A stretch of 63,439 nt of DNA, taken from positions 1 to 63,439 of the IMG/VR virus record IMGVR_UViG_3300044825_001916, one strand, 5' to 3'. Source of the DNA: a virus. Under the pieces are notes generated by a model that made no database searches, was not told where the DNA came from, and worked only from the letters and a program-made list of their open reading frames with translations. Below are positions 29,441 through 38,370 of this stretch, one piece after another; the stretch's first letter is position 1, and each line of letters begins with the position of its first letter. Made by a program: the position numbers and the translations under genes.

Positions 29441-29491
29441 CGTCCACGCTCGTCCACCGACGTGCGCGGGCCTGCTGGTGTAGCGTGGACG
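29441..29491. promoter_or_regulatory. Probable operator: inverted and direct CGTCCAC repeats
   Basis: CGTCCACGCT at 29441-29450 and its exact inverse AGCGTGGACG at 29482-29491, start-to-start 41 bases (about four helix turns). A third, direct half-site CGTCCACC starts at 29451. It lies between the double-HTH gene and the promoter at 29535. Confidence 0.6.
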
Positions 29492-29534
29492 ATGTACGCC
29501 CCTCCCCCTCGCTGTCAATATGGCGACAGGGGTG

Positions 29535-29564
29535 TTGACAGGTCGGCAACACGGTGCCTATGTT
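29535..29564 (+). promoter_or_regulatory. Predicted strong promoter for the recombination block
   Basis: TTGACA (29535-29540), an 18-base spacer and TATGTT (29559-29564), about 60 bases before the ATG at 29623. Next to the presumed operator. Confidence 0.65.
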
Positions 29565-29622
29565 CGGGACGTGACGCGCCACGAAGCGCACCACAACGCG
29601 AACCTGAACCGGAACCGAGACC

Positions 29623-30024
29623 ATGAACATCAAGAACCGCACCCTCGAGGACGTTGCCGCCGATCTGATGGCCGCCCGTTCGCTCGAGAAGGCCGCCACT
29701 GAACAGCGCATCGCGATGGAGGAAGAGCTGATCGCTCTGCTCGGCGCGAAGGCTGAAGGCGCCGACACCCACAACATCGGCCCCTACAAGGTCGTCATCA
29801 CCGGCAAGCTGAACCGCAAGCTGGACCTGAAGCGCTACGACCAGATCGTCGATCGCATCCCCGAGCAGCTCCGCCCCATCAAGGTGAAGCGCGAGCTGGA
29901 CACGACCGGCATCAAGTACCTCGCGAACAACGAGCCCGACATCTACGCCCTGCTCGCCAACTCCGGCGCGCTGACGGTCGAGCCCGCGAAGACGTCCGTC
30001 ACCATCATCCGCACGGAGGACTAA
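29623..30024 (+). CDS. Conserved phage protein upstream of the RecA-like gene
   Basis: 133 residues. An N-terminal helix (DVAADLMAARSLEKAATEQR, then MEEELIALLGAKAEG) is followed by a small domain (IGPYKVVITGKLNRKLDLKR; IPEQLRPIKVKRELDTTGI). Proteins of this pattern (DUF7173-like, from memory) sit directly upstream of Sak4/RecA-like ATPases in many phages, but their role is not established. Confidence 0.65.
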   Translation: MNIKNRTLEDVAADLMAARSLEKAATEQRIAMEEELIALLGAKAEGADTHNIGPYKVVITGKLNRKLDLKRYDQIVDRIPEQLRPIKVKRELDTTGIKYLANNEPDIYALLANSGALTVEPAKTSVTIIRTED

Positions 30025-30026
30025 GA

Positions 30027-30794
30027 ATGGCCATCAGCCTCAACTCGCTGCGCCGCACCGGCGTGGCCCGGCCGCCGCGCATCGTGCTCTACGGCACGGC
30101 CGGCATCGGCAAGACCACCTTCGCGGCGGCCGCGGAGGCCGCCGTCTTCATCCCGACCGAAGAGGGTCTGGACGCGATCCAGGCGGACGCGTTCCCGCTC
30201 TGCAAGACCTTCGAGGACGTGATCGACTGCCTCACCTCGCTGATCGTCGAGGACCACAAGTTCCGCACGGTGGTGCTCGACAGCGCCGACTGGACGGAGC
30301 GGCTGATCCACGGGCGCGTCGCGGCCGACAACAACGTCGCGACGATTGATGCGATCGGCTACGGCAAGGGCTACAAGGCGGCGGTCGACTATTGGCGGCA
30401 GATCCTCGACGGGCTCGACGTGCTGCGCAACGACAAGGGCATGCAGGTGATCCTGCTGGCCCACTCGCAGATCAAGCGCTTCGACGACCCGCTGTCCGAT
30501 CCTTACGACCGCTACCAGCTCGACCTGCACTCGGCGGTGGCGAGCGTGGTCACCGAGTGGTGCGACGCGCTGCTGTTCGCGAACCAGCGCTACAGCACGG
30601 TGAAGTCGGAAGTCGGCTTCAACCAGAAGGTCACGCGGGCGGTCGGGAATGGCGACCGCGTGATCTACACGCAGGAACGGCCGGGCTGGCACGCGAAGTC
30701 CCGCTGGCCGCTGCCTGACACCATGCCCCTCGACTACTCGAAGTTCTCCGCGTCCCTGATGGACGCGATGACGAACATCCAGTCTGAAGCCTGA
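30027..30794 (+). CDS. RecA-like (Sak4-type) recombination ATPase
   Basis: 255 residues. Walker A is VLYGTAGIGKTTFAAAA near residue 20; Walker B-like FRTVVLDSADW follows, then MQVILLAHSQIKRFDDP, as in phage AAA_24/Sak4 ATPases. These promote single-strand annealing with an ssDNA-binding protein, and the DUF669 gene next door fits that pairing. Confidence 0.8.
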   Translation: MAISLNSLRRTGVARPPRIVLYGTAGIGKTTFAAAAEAAVFIPTEEGLDAIQADAFPLCKTFEDVIDCLTSLIVEDHKFRTVVLDSADWTERLIHGRVAADNNVATIDAIGYGKGYKAAVDYWRQILDGLDVLRNDKGMQVILLAHSQIKRFDDPLSDPYDRYQLDLHSAVASVVTEWCDALLFANQRYSTVKSEVGFNQKVTRAVGNGDRVIYTQERPGWHAKSRWPLPDTMPLDYSKFSASLMDAMTNIQSEA

Positions 30795-30816
30795 AACCGA
30801 GAAAGGATCTCACACA

Positions 30817-31326
30817 ATGGCACGCCTTGGCTTTACCTTCGACAGCTCCAACCAGCAGGGCCAGGACACGAACGACGTCCTCCCCGCCGGCGACTACATC
30901 ATGCATGTCGTCCAGTCCGAGGTCCGCGCGACCAAGGACGGTAGCGGCCAGTACGTCTGGATTGAGTTCGACATCCTCGATGGCGAGCACCAGGGCCGGA
31001 AGTACTGGGACCGGCTGAACATCTGGAACTCCAACCCGACGGCGGCAGAGATCGCCAACCGCGCGCTGACCTCGCTCACGCGGGCGTGCGGCCTGGTGGC
31101 GATCGAGGACACCGAGGAGCTGCACTTCAAGCCCATCAAGGTTCGCATGGGCGTCAGCAAGCGCAAGGACACGGGCGAGCTGCAGAACCGCGCGACCTAC
31201 TTGCCGCTGCAGGATGGGGGCGCCGCCCAGGCTCCCCGCGCCCCGGCCGCTCCGGCTGCTGGCCGCCCGGCTCCGACCGCGTCTGCCGGCGCGAAGGCGC
31301 CGCCCTGGGCCGCGCACCGCAAGTGA
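30817..31326 (+). CDS. DUF669 single-strand DNA-binding-like protein
   Basis: 169 residues. DVLPAGDYIMHVVQSEVRAT, YVWIEFDILDGEHQGRKYWD and NIWNSNPTAAEIANRALTSL match DUF669, a phage OB-fold-like family paired with RecA-like annealing proteins. A Pro/Ala linker leads to the short end APPWAAHRK, reminiscent of SSB tails but basic rather than acidic. AGAAAGGA precedes the ATG. Confidence 0.85.
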   Translation: MARLGFTFDSSNQQGQDTNDVLPAGDYIMHVVQSEVRATKDGSGQYVWIEFDILDGEHQGRKYWDRLNIWNSNPTAAEIANRALTSLTRACGLVAIEDTEELHFKPIKVRMGVSKRKDTGELQNRATYLPLQDGGAAQAPRAPAAPAAGRPAPTASAGAKAPPWAAHRK

Positions 31327-31377
31327 TCTGAACGGGCGGGGCTTCGGCCCCGCCCACCCTCTCGCGAGCGCAGGACC

Positions 31378-32331
31378 ATGGCACCCCTCCCGCCCATCCC
31401 CATCACGACCGTCGGCGCGATCTACGCAGCCTACGAGGCCGCGCGCGAAGACCATCGTCGCGGGCACCTCGGCGCGTCCCTGATCGGCGGCGAGTGCGAT
31501 CGCGCCCTCTGGCTGACGTTCCGCTGGGTGTCGACGCCCCAATTCGACGGCCGCATGCTGCGGCTGTTCCAGACTGGCCACATGGCTGAGGCGCGCTTCA
31601 TCGCCGACCTCCGCCGCATCGGCGTGACGGTCCACGAGACCGACCCCGAGACCGGCCGCCAGATCTCCGTCTCCGCCGCCGGCGGGCATTTCTCGGGCTC
31701 CCTGGATGGCGCTGCGATCGGGATCCCCGAGGCGCCGAAGACCTGGCACGCCCTTGAGTTCAAGACGCACAACATGAAGTCCTTCGAGAAGCTGAAGCGC
31801 GACGGCGTGCGCAGCTCGAAGCCGCAGCACTGGGCCCAGATGCAGGTCTACATGCACCTCTCGGGCATGACGCGCGCGCTCTACCTCGCGGTTTGCAAGG
31901 ACACTGACGAGCTGTACGGCGAGCGGGTCGAACTCGACGAGCCGCACGCGATGAAGCTGGTGGCGAAGGGCCAGAAGATCGTGCAGGCGGCGCGGCCGCC
32001 GGAGCGGATCTCCTCCGACCCGGCATGGTTCATGTGCCGCTACTGCGACCACCGGCCCAACTGCCAGGCTAAGGCGATGGCCGACGTGAATTGCCGCACC
32101 TGCGCATGGTCGACGCCGCTGACGGACGGAACCTGGCGCTGCGAGCGGCATCGCAAGATCCTCTCGATCGGCGACCAGAAGGCCGCATGCGCGGATCACC
32201 GCTACATCCCGGATCTCGTCGCAGGCGTGCAGGTCGACGCGGGCGAGGATGGGGCCTGGATCTCCTACGCCATGCACGACGGCACGACCTGGACGGACGG
32301 GCGCGACGCGAAGCCGGAGCCGACGCCATGA
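31378..32331 (+). CDS. PD-(D/E)XK nuclease, RecB/Cas4-like
   Basis: 317 residues. ASLIGGECDRALWLTFRW opens the domain; GHFSGSLDGAAIG and WHALEFKTHNMKSFEKLK give the D...E-x-K core, with KPQHWAQMQVYMHLSGM as the QxxxY motif. Cysteines in CRYCDHRPNC and CRTCAW may bind a cluster or zinc, as in Cas4-like nucleases. Likely a 5' or 3' exonuclease of the recombination module. Its stop overlaps the helicase ATG. Confidence 0.85.
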   Translation: MAPLPPIPITTVGAIYAAYEAAREDHRRGHLGASLIGGECDRALWLTFRWVSTPQFDGRMLRLFQTGHMAEARFIADLRRIGVTVHETDPETGRQISVSAAGGHFSGSLDGAAIGIPEAPKTWHALEFKTHNMKSFEKLKRDGVRSSKPQHWAQMQVYMHLSGMTRALYLAVCKDTDELYGERVELDEPHAMKLVAKGQKIVQAARPPERISSDPAWFMCRYCDHRPNCQAKAMADVNCRTCAWSTPLTDGTWRCERHRKILSIGDQKAACADHRYIPDLVAGVQVDAGEDGAWISYAMHDGTTWTDGRDAKPEPTP

Positions 32332-33929
32332 TCCAGCTGCGTCCCTATCAACAGGCGGCCATCACCGAGATCTTCAGCTGGTGGGAGAAGCGCCCCGGCA
32401 ATGCCCTGATCGTGCTGCCGACCGGCACCGGCAAGTCACTGGTGCTGGCGGACACCTGCCGCCGCTGCCTGGAGTGGCCCGGCACGCGCATCCTGGTGCT
32501 GACGCATGTCCGCGAGCTGATCCGCCAGAATGCCGAGGAGCTGCTGCGCATGTGGCCGGAGGCTCCGCTCGGCATCAACTCCGCCGGCCTGGGGAAGCGG
32601 GACTACCGATCACAGATCGTGTTCGCCGGCATCCAGTCCGTTCACAACCACGCGACCCGCTTCGGCAAGGTCGACATCGTGCTGGTCGACGAGGCGCACC
32701 TGATCCCGAGCACCTCAAACACGATGTACCGGAAGTTCCTGCGCGAGCTGGAGGTGATCAACCCGTACCTCAAGGTGGTGGGCCTGACCGCGACGCCGTA
32801 CCGGCTCGACAGCGGGCGCCTCGACCAGGGCGAGGGCAAGATCTTCGACGGCATCGCTTATGAGTACGGCATGCGGAAGGCGGTGGAGCAGGGCTACCTT
32901 TCGCCGCTGGTGTCGAAGGCTACTGAGACGAAGCTGGACGTGACAGGCGTCGGAACGCGTGGGGGCGACTTCATCGCTGGCGCGCTGGAGCGCGCGGTCG
33001 ACATCGACGCGATCAACCGGGCGGTGGTCGACGAGACGATTGCGCTAGGCCAGGACCGCAAGGCGTGGCTGTTCTTCTGCGCTGGCGTGAAGCACGCCGA
33101 GCACATCCGCGACCTCGTGCGGGCGCGGGGCTACACTTGCGAGAACATCTTCGGCAGCACGCCGAAAGCGGAGCGCGATCAGATCGTCGCTGACTTCAAG
33201 GCGGGCAAGATCCGGGCGCTGGCCAGCATGGGCGTGCTCACGACCGGCTTCAACGTGCCGGCGGTGGACCTGATCGCTCTCGCCAGGCCGACGCAATCGC
33301 CTGGGCTGTACGTCCAGATCGCCGGCCGCGGGAGCCGCCTGGCGCCTGGGAAGGAGAACTGCCTCGTCCTCGACTTCGCCCGGAACATCGAGCGGCACGG
33401 GCCGGTGGATCTGATCAACCCTCGGAAGCCGAAGCGTGGCGACGAAGAAGGCCAGGCGCCGGTGAAGACCTGCCCGTCCTGCGAGTGCTTCGTGCCGATC
33501 TCGGTGCGCGAGTGCCAGGAGTGCGGGTACGAGTTCCCGCCCCCTCCGCCGCCGAAGATCGACCGCACGGCGTCCACGCTGGCGATCCTGTCGAACGGGA
33601 AGCCGCAATGGACCCGCGTGTCCTCGGTCACCTACCACGAGCACCGCAAGGCCTCGGAGCCTGACGCGCCACCGACCCTGCGCGTCGACTACCGCTGCGG
33701 GCTGGTCACGCATCGCGAGTGGGTCGCACTGGAGCACAAGGGCTATGCGCGGCAGAAAGCGGCGTCGTGGTGGGTTAGTGTTGGGGGTCGAGCCCCTGTT
33801 CCAGACACTGTCGCCGAGGCCCTCGGGCGCGTCGGAGAACTTGCACCCATTGAGGAAGTCCAGCTCCGCGATGTTGGGCGATACGCCGAGATTGTGGGGC
33901 GTCGGGCTCTGCGCTCGGTGCCTGCGTGA
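32328..33929 (+). CDS. SF2 DNA helicase with C-terminal zinc ribbon
   Basis: 533 residues. Motif I is VLPTGTGKS, motif II VDEAHLIPS (DEAH), motif III GLTATPYRLD, and the second RecA lobe has VLTTGFNVPAVDLI and QIAGRGSRLAPGK (motif VI). A Cys4 ribbon follows (CPSCECFVPISVRECQECGY) with a proline tract after it. This matches phage helicases of the UvsW/RAD25-like group. The ATG is at 32328 (ATGA overlap); the frame upstream is open by chance. Confidence 0.9.
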   Translation: MIQLRPYQQAAITEIFSWWEKRPGNALIVLPTGTGKSLVLADTCRRCLEWPGTRILVLTHVRELIRQNAEELLRMWPEAPLGINSAGLGKRDYRSQIVFAGIQSVHNHATRFGKVDIVLVDEAHLIPSTSNTMYRKFLRELEVINPYLKVVGLTATPYRLDSGRLDQGEGKIFDGIAYEYGMRKAVEQGYLSPLVSKATETKLDVTGVGTRGGDFIAGALERAVDIDAINRAVVDETIALGQDRKAWLFFCAGVKHAEHIRDLVRARGYTCENIFGSTPKAERDQIVADFKAGKIRALASMGVLTTGFNVPAVDLIALARPTQSPGLYVQIAGRGSRLAPGKENCLVLDFARNIERHGPVDLINPRKPKRGDEEGQAPVKTCPSCECFVPISVRECQECGYEFPPPPPPKIDRTASTLAILSNGKPQWTRVSSVTYHEHRKASEPDAPPTLRVDYRCGLVTHREWVALEHKGYARQKAASWWVSVGGRAPVPDTVAEALGRVGELAPIEEVQLRDVGRYAEIVGRRALRSVPA

Positions 33930-34218
33930 GGCTCGGGGGTTCGGGTTCAGCCCGGCTCTCGCGAAGCTGAAGGGACCAGACGTCGGGCTGTGCTCGCGTC
34001 ATTGCCAGGAGAGATACATGGTTGACCCCACCCCGAACGAGAAGGCGGCCCTCGGCGAGGCTGCTGGCGCTGCTGGTCGGCACATTGAGATCGTCGGCAA
34101 GACCGACTTCATGGACTGGACGCCAGAGGAGTTCGACGGGCTGATCGAGGCCACCGTCACGGCGTTCGTGGAGAAGCTGAAGGGGCTCGTCGCGAAGGAC
34201 CGGGAAATCCCGCTGTGA
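33871..34218 (+). CDS. DUF6511-like protein
   Basis: 115 residues overlapping the end of the helicase gene by about 60 bases. CARCLREARGFGFSP and VGLCSRHCQERYM form a zinc-knuckle-like part, followed by DPTPNEKAALGEAAGAAGRH and GKTDFMDWTPEEFDGLIEAT, as in DUF6511 phage proteins. Function unknown. Confidence 0.7.
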   Translation: MLGDTPRLWGVGLCARCLREARGFGFSPALAKLKGPDVGLCSRHCQERYMVDPTPNEKAALGEAAGAAGRHIEIVGKTDFMDWTPEEFDGLIEATVTAFVEKLKGLVAKDREIPL

Positions 34219-34430
34219 TGCTGCAGCTGGACCCGCCGATGCCGCTGGAGACCCCACGCGGCAAGGCGATGGCCCACGTCCTGATCGACTACGGCTCAGA
34301 GCATCACCTGCTCTGGGTCTGCTTCCAGGACGAGACCGGCGAGTGCTGGACCTGGGCCAACCCCGATGTGCGGGCCCAGGCCAACCCGAGCATGGGCCGG
34401 CATGCCGTTGAGAAGCCGGCGCGCCGGTGA
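34218..34430 (+). CDS. Small conserved phage protein
   Basis: 70 residues from the ATG at 34218 (or GTG at 34215). AHVLIDYGSEHHLLWVCFQD and GECWTWANPDVRAQANPS are typical of a short protein family common in phage genomes; function not known. It overlaps its upstream neighbour. Confidence 0.65.
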   Translation: MLQLDPPMPLETPRGKAMAHVLIDYGSEHHLLWVCFQDETGECWTWANPDVRAQANPSMGRHAVEKPARR

Positions 34431-34450
34431 GCAGAAAGGAAACAAGCGCC

Positions 34451-34696
34451 ATGTCGCATGGACCTTGGCAGCCTATTGAGACGTTCCCGCAAACATGCGA
34501 GCCCGTCCTGTGGACGGACGGGTTTCGCATGCGCGTCGCCAACTGGACGCTTGAGATGTTCGATCATCCCAACGGAACGATAGTCTGTTCCGCCGACATG
34601 GAAGAGCTTGAAGACGGAATTGCCTGGATGGCAATTCCTATCCCGCCTTCGCCGTCCGAGCGGTGGCCAACCCGCCCTTGCGCTTCGTCTTCTTGA
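34451..34696 (+). CDS. DUF551-like small protein
   Basis: 81 residues from the ATG at 34451, chosen because AAAGGAAA precedes it (a GTG at 34427 is possible). SHGPWQPIETFPQTCEPVLW and GIAWMAIPIPPSP fit the WxPIxTxP...W pattern of DUF551. Its 3' end overlaps the end of the leftward ejection-protein gene by 59 bases, tail to tail. Confidence 0.6.
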   Translation: MSHGPWQPIETFPQTCEPVLWTDGFRMRVANWTLEMFDHPNGTIVCSADMEELEDGIAWMAIPIPPSPSERWPTRPCASSS

Positions 34697-37600
34697 CCTT
34701 GCCGCCCTCGGCGTAGAGGTCGATCTCGCCGCGCAGGAACTTGTTGTAGGTCACGTCGATTGGCTCACCGCGAATGCGGGCGGTGACGCCGATGCGCTTC
34801 TGCAGAGCTTGGAGATACGGGATAGGCTCCGACTTCAGGCCGGTGTCCTTACCGCCGCCGACCCATGCAGCAGACTGGGCCTGGGCGGGCTGCATCTTTC
34901 GACCCTTGGCGACCTTCTGCCCCATGCTCTCCAGGTAGGCGTATTCGCCTGGCAGGAGCGCGCCCTCTTCGCCGAAGCTCTTCTTGGCGCGATCCATGCC
35001 CACGATGTCGCGGATGTAGTGCGTGTCGGAGGTGATGGGGCGCCAGTTGCCGAGCAGGTTCTGCTGGTAGCTGATCGGCTTCGGGTTGCTCACCGGATCC
35101 ATGTCGCCGCCAAGGAACTCGCGGGTGCGCTGCGCGTGCTGCACCTGCGCCTTGGCCCCGTACGGCGGGGGGAGGTCGCCGGCCAGCGTCTGAACCGTCT
35201 TTCCCGTGCGCGGGTCGGAGACCTGCACGACCTGCGGCAGGGGCTCACCGCGGAGTGCGCGGTTCAAGTAGTGCGAGGCCGTGCGGATGTTGCTCTCAAT
35301 CGGATTGGTCATTGAGGTTGAGGCGTTCACCAGCGTCCAGAGGCGGAAGCGCTCGTCGCCTTCGGTCGGACCATACATCGCGCGAAAGTCATCGCGCAGC
35401 TGCTGCAGGTTATACCAGCCCTGGTTCTGCTCGCCGCCCGCTTCAATGTAGCGGCGCAGACGCGCGGGGCCCTCGCGCTCAAGGCCTTCAAGGCGCTCGG
35501 TGACCTTCGGCGCGGCACGGGGGAGGTCGAACTGAGGTACATCCGGCATGCGGTTCAGGGTCGCCGGAGAGAGGTCGTAAAGAACGCCCCTGCCGCCCAC
35601 CTCGGCGTCGTAAGACGTCGCGGCGCGGTTTACCTCGCGGGCGATGCGCGTGCCCTCGGCCAACTTGCCAGAGGCCTCTGCCGCCTCCTGGGAGGGCAGG
35701 CGCATGCCGGGCAGCTTGCCGGCGAACAGCGCCTCGGTCGTCGGCACCTGCTTGGTCTTGCCCTTGCTGTCGGTGAGCGTGACCGTCTTGCCGTGGCGCG
35801 AGATCGCCTCGCCGATGACCTCGCGGTCGGCCAGCTTCAGGCGGGTCGCGGCGTCGATTGCTTCATCGGACTGGCTTGCCAGCCCCTCGCGCACGAGCGG
35901 CGATGCGCCCCCGCCGGTGAGGCGGAGAGTGTCGTACAGCTCGCCGAGCTGCTTATAGGTGAGATCGCCGGATGTGCGAGCCGCGCGATTGATATCTGCG
36001 GCCGATGCCATGCCTGGCGGGGAAATACCGGACAGGGCAGGAGGAGCGTCAGCTGCGCGAGCGGCCGACAAGCCGCCCCTAGTGGCCTCGCTGCCCTCCG
36101 GCACCAGGCGCTCAGCGAGGGCCCGCGCCACCTTCATCACCGCGCCACCGCGGCTGTAGCCGCCGATCGCCGCAGCGCGGCGGGCGCCCTCGGGGGACAT
36201 GCGCTTGCCCATCTCCTCGATGATCGCCTCAATGATCGGGCTCATCTTCGGTTCCTTCACTTGGCCGCCTTTCGCGAAGCCGGGAGGTCCAGGGGGCGGG
36301 AGGAGCGGAGTGCTGGGAGGCGCTCCGATCGTGGGCTCGATACGGGGGGCGGCCGGCCTGGCGGGGGGCGCGCCAGCCCCCACCGCCTGCGACATGGTGC
36401 GCAGGGCGCCCATGATAGCGCCGCCATTCGGGCCGCTCAGGAGCTTGTTGATGCGATCAGGATCGCTCGACGACAGGATCTCGCCGACCTCGCGCATCAC
36501 GTTCTCGTTCACGCGGGTGCGGCCGCGCGCGAGCAGGCCGCCCAGGAGCGCCGTGCCGCCGGTCGTCAGCGGGTCGCCGGACGTGAAGATCCCGACGCCT
36601 GCGCCCGCACCTGCGCCAATGCTCATGTCGCGCAGCTGCTGGGCGGTCGTTGAGTTGCCCTGGGTCGCCGACCGCAGGCGGTTCATGATGCCCTCGCGGC
36701 GAACGAAAGCCTCAAGCTGGCGCAGCTCGTCGGGCGGCATGATGACTTCGAGCTTGCGTCGGTTGGCGCCGTCGAACAGCTTCACCACGTCGCGGCTGTC
36801 GGGCGCATTGCGCACTGTGTTCGCCAGCTCGGCCGCAAAGCCTCGGCGGAACAGTTCCCGCTCCGGCTCGCTCATGGAACGGAAAGCTTTCTGTGTGTCG
36901 GTCAGCTGGATCGCGCGGTTCTGGCGGAAGAAGGTCTGGCCAGCCTCAAGCGCGTCTTCCGCGCCAAAGAACTGACGGGCCGTGCCGCGCGCCTTGCCGA
37001 ACTCCGGCACCGCCGCGTCGAGTTCCTGATTTAGGCGGTTGCGAAGCGCTCTCAGATCGCTCTGCCGAGAGCTGCCAGGCGCCGCGGCCTCGGCCGCCTC
37101 GCGCAGGTTCCGCTGCACCTGATCCCAGAACTGCAGGTTCGGACGGACCTGCCCCCCATCGGGGGTCGTGTTCCAGACAATGCGACCCTGATCGTCGAAG
37201 CTGAAGGGATTGCGAATGACGATGTTGCCTTCAAGCGCAGCACGGTCTGCGGCTTTCGCAGGAACATCGCGGATCGCGGCCTGCACAGATGGCGACTGCG
37301 CAAGCTGCTCCAGCTCAGGGGTCCACAGGTTGGCATTTTCGCCAACCTGATAAGCGGCGCGATAGAGCGGAGCGTTCACACGGCTCGCTGTGGCGCGCAG
37401 GGTGTCGTTGGTCGAAGTCATGTTCAGATTGCCGCCGAACAGGTCTTCGATGAAGTCGCCAAAGCGGGCCTTCTGCTCGGTGTAGCGAGGATCGGTGGAC
37501 GCGCGCAGGCGGGCGGAGGCGTCTTCCGACACGTTGCCGGCGGCTCGCGCCAAGCGAAGCGTGCCGGTGGCGCCGAGGTCGCCCACCACGATGTCCTGGC

Positions 37601-38369
37601 CGGCAGCGCGAGCTGCGGCGATGTCGGCCGGCGAGAGCACGTCCTCGACGCCGCGGGCACGGTCGGCCTCGATCGTGCGACGCACGACGCGCTCGGCGAA
37701 CCTCTGCGGAGCGACGATGCGCTGCCCAGCGTTGAAGACCCCCATGCCAACTGCAGGGATCGCCCCGAAGGCTGCACCGAGCGCGCCCTCGGTTGCGGCG
37801 CCCATAAGGCGATCTTCCGCTCCCTCACCACGGCCGAAGCCGCTGGCCGCGCCAGCACCGCCACCAGCGGCGATGGCGGCCTTCGCTCCTCGGCCAACCA
37901 GACCGAGCGGCATCACCGCAGAGCCAGCAATGTTCGCGCCGAGGTAGGTGTTCGGGAACTGCTCTTCGGCCGCGCGGTCGATCGCGCGCTCGACATCACG
38001 AGCGGGCGCGTAGGCTTCCGTCGCGCGGCTGCCGAAGGTCTGAGGGAATGCGCGTTCGGCCGCCATGCGGGCGCCCCCGACATTCGCGGCGAGCGCGCCG
38101 AGCATGGGAACTCGCTCGGCCACACCGCGAACGGCTTCCGGGAGGCCCGCGACGCCGGCCGCGCGCAGGCCCGCGAGTTCGTCGTTGAAGTTGGCCTGGA
38201 AGCCGGCCCTCGCCGCCTGAGCGGCCGCCTCCATCTGGCTCATCTGCGGAGCCGTCGCTCGGCCGCTCGCGGCCTCCTGCATGACGCGGTTGATCGTCTC
38301 CGGCGACGTGCCCGCCGGAAAGTTGACGACGAGACCGTTCGGGCCGTTGACGCGGATCTGCTCAGCCAT
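34638..38369 (-). CDS. Large internal (ejection) virion protein
   Basis: 1243 residues, last gene of the late block. The N-terminus EQIRVNGPNGLVVNFPAGTS, PETINRVMQEA is a short domain seen at the start of many phage virion proteins. Residues about 140-220 are Gly/Ala hydrophobic (GAGGGAGAASGFG; GALGAAFGAIPAVGMGVF), possibly membrane-active. A middle helical region follows, and the C-terminal ~300 residues hold a conserved phage domain (QGWYNLQQLRDDFRAMYGP, WTLVNASTSMTNPIESN, YIRDIVGMDRAKKSFGE). GGQV, GGAV and GGKV peptides occur between domains. Probably enters the cell with the DNA. Confidence 0.65.
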   Translation of the reverse strand: MAEQIRVNGPNGLVVNFPAGTSPETINRVMQEAASGRATAPQMSQMEAAAQAARAGFQANFNDELAGLRAAGVAGLPEAVRGVAERVPMLGALAANVGGARMAAERAFPQTFGSRATEAYAPARDVERAIDRAAEEQFPNTYLGANIAGSAVMPLGLVGRGAKAAIAAGGGAGAASGFGRGEGAEDRLMGAATEGALGAAFGAIPAVGMGVFNAGQRIVAPQRFAERVVRRTIEADRARGVEDVLSPADIAAARAAGQDIVVGDLGATGTLRLARAAGNVSEDASARLRASTDPRYTEQKARFGDFIEDLFGGNLNMTSTNDTLRATASRVNAPLYRAAYQVGENANLWTPELEQLAQSPSVQAAIRDVPAKAADRAALEGNIVIRNPFSFDDQGRIVWNTTPDGGQVRPNLQFWDQVQRNLREAAEAAAPGSSRQSDLRALRNRLNQELDAAVPEFGKARGTARQFFGAEDALEAGQTFFRQNRAIQLTDTQKAFRSMSEPERELFRRGFAAELANTVRNAPDSRDVVKLFDGANRRKLEVIMPPDELRQLEAFVRREGIMNRLRSATQGNSTTAQQLRDMSIGAGAGAGVGIFTSGDPLTTGGTALLGGLLARGRTRVNENVMREVGEILSSSDPDRINKLLSGPNGGAIMGALRTMSQAVGAGAPPARPAAPRIEPTIGAPPSTPLLPPPGPPGFAKGGQVKEPKMSPIIEAIIEEMGKRMSPEGARRAAAIGGYSRGGAVMKVARALAERLVPEGSEATRGGLSAARAADAPPALSGISPPGMASAADINRAARTSGDLTYKQLGELYDTLRLTGGGASPLVREGLASQSDEAIDAATRLKLADREVIGEAISRHGKTVTLTDSKGKTKQVPTTEALFAGKLPGMRLPSQEAAEASGKLAEGTRIAREVNRAATSYDAEVGGRGVLYDLSPATLNRMPDVPQFDLPRAAPKVTERLEGLEREGPARLRRYIEAGGEQNQGWYNLQQLRDDFRAMYGPTEGDERFRLWTLVNASTSMTNPIESNIRTASHYLNRALRGEPLPQVVQVSDPRTGKTVQTLAGDLPPPYGAKAQVQHAQRTREFLGGDMDPVSNPKPISYQQNLLGNWRPITSDTHYIRDIVGMDRAKKSFGEEGALLPGEYAYLESMGQKVAKGRKMQPAQAQSAAWVGGGKDTGLKSEPIPYLQALQKRIGVTARIRGEPIDVTYNKFLRGEIDLYAEGGKVKKTKRKGGLATARTAKAG

Positions 38370-38370
38370 G

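Noticed and set aside
30631-32277. 548-codon minus-strand frame opposite DUF669 and the nuclease gene
   Set aside because: Its composition is that of an antisense shadow; the plus-strand genes have recognised domains and ribosome sites.
32091-32327. Upstream extension of the helicase frame
   Set aside because: It runs through the end of the nuclease gene in another frame; the ATG at 32328 overlaps the nuclease stop, and the domain begins right after it.
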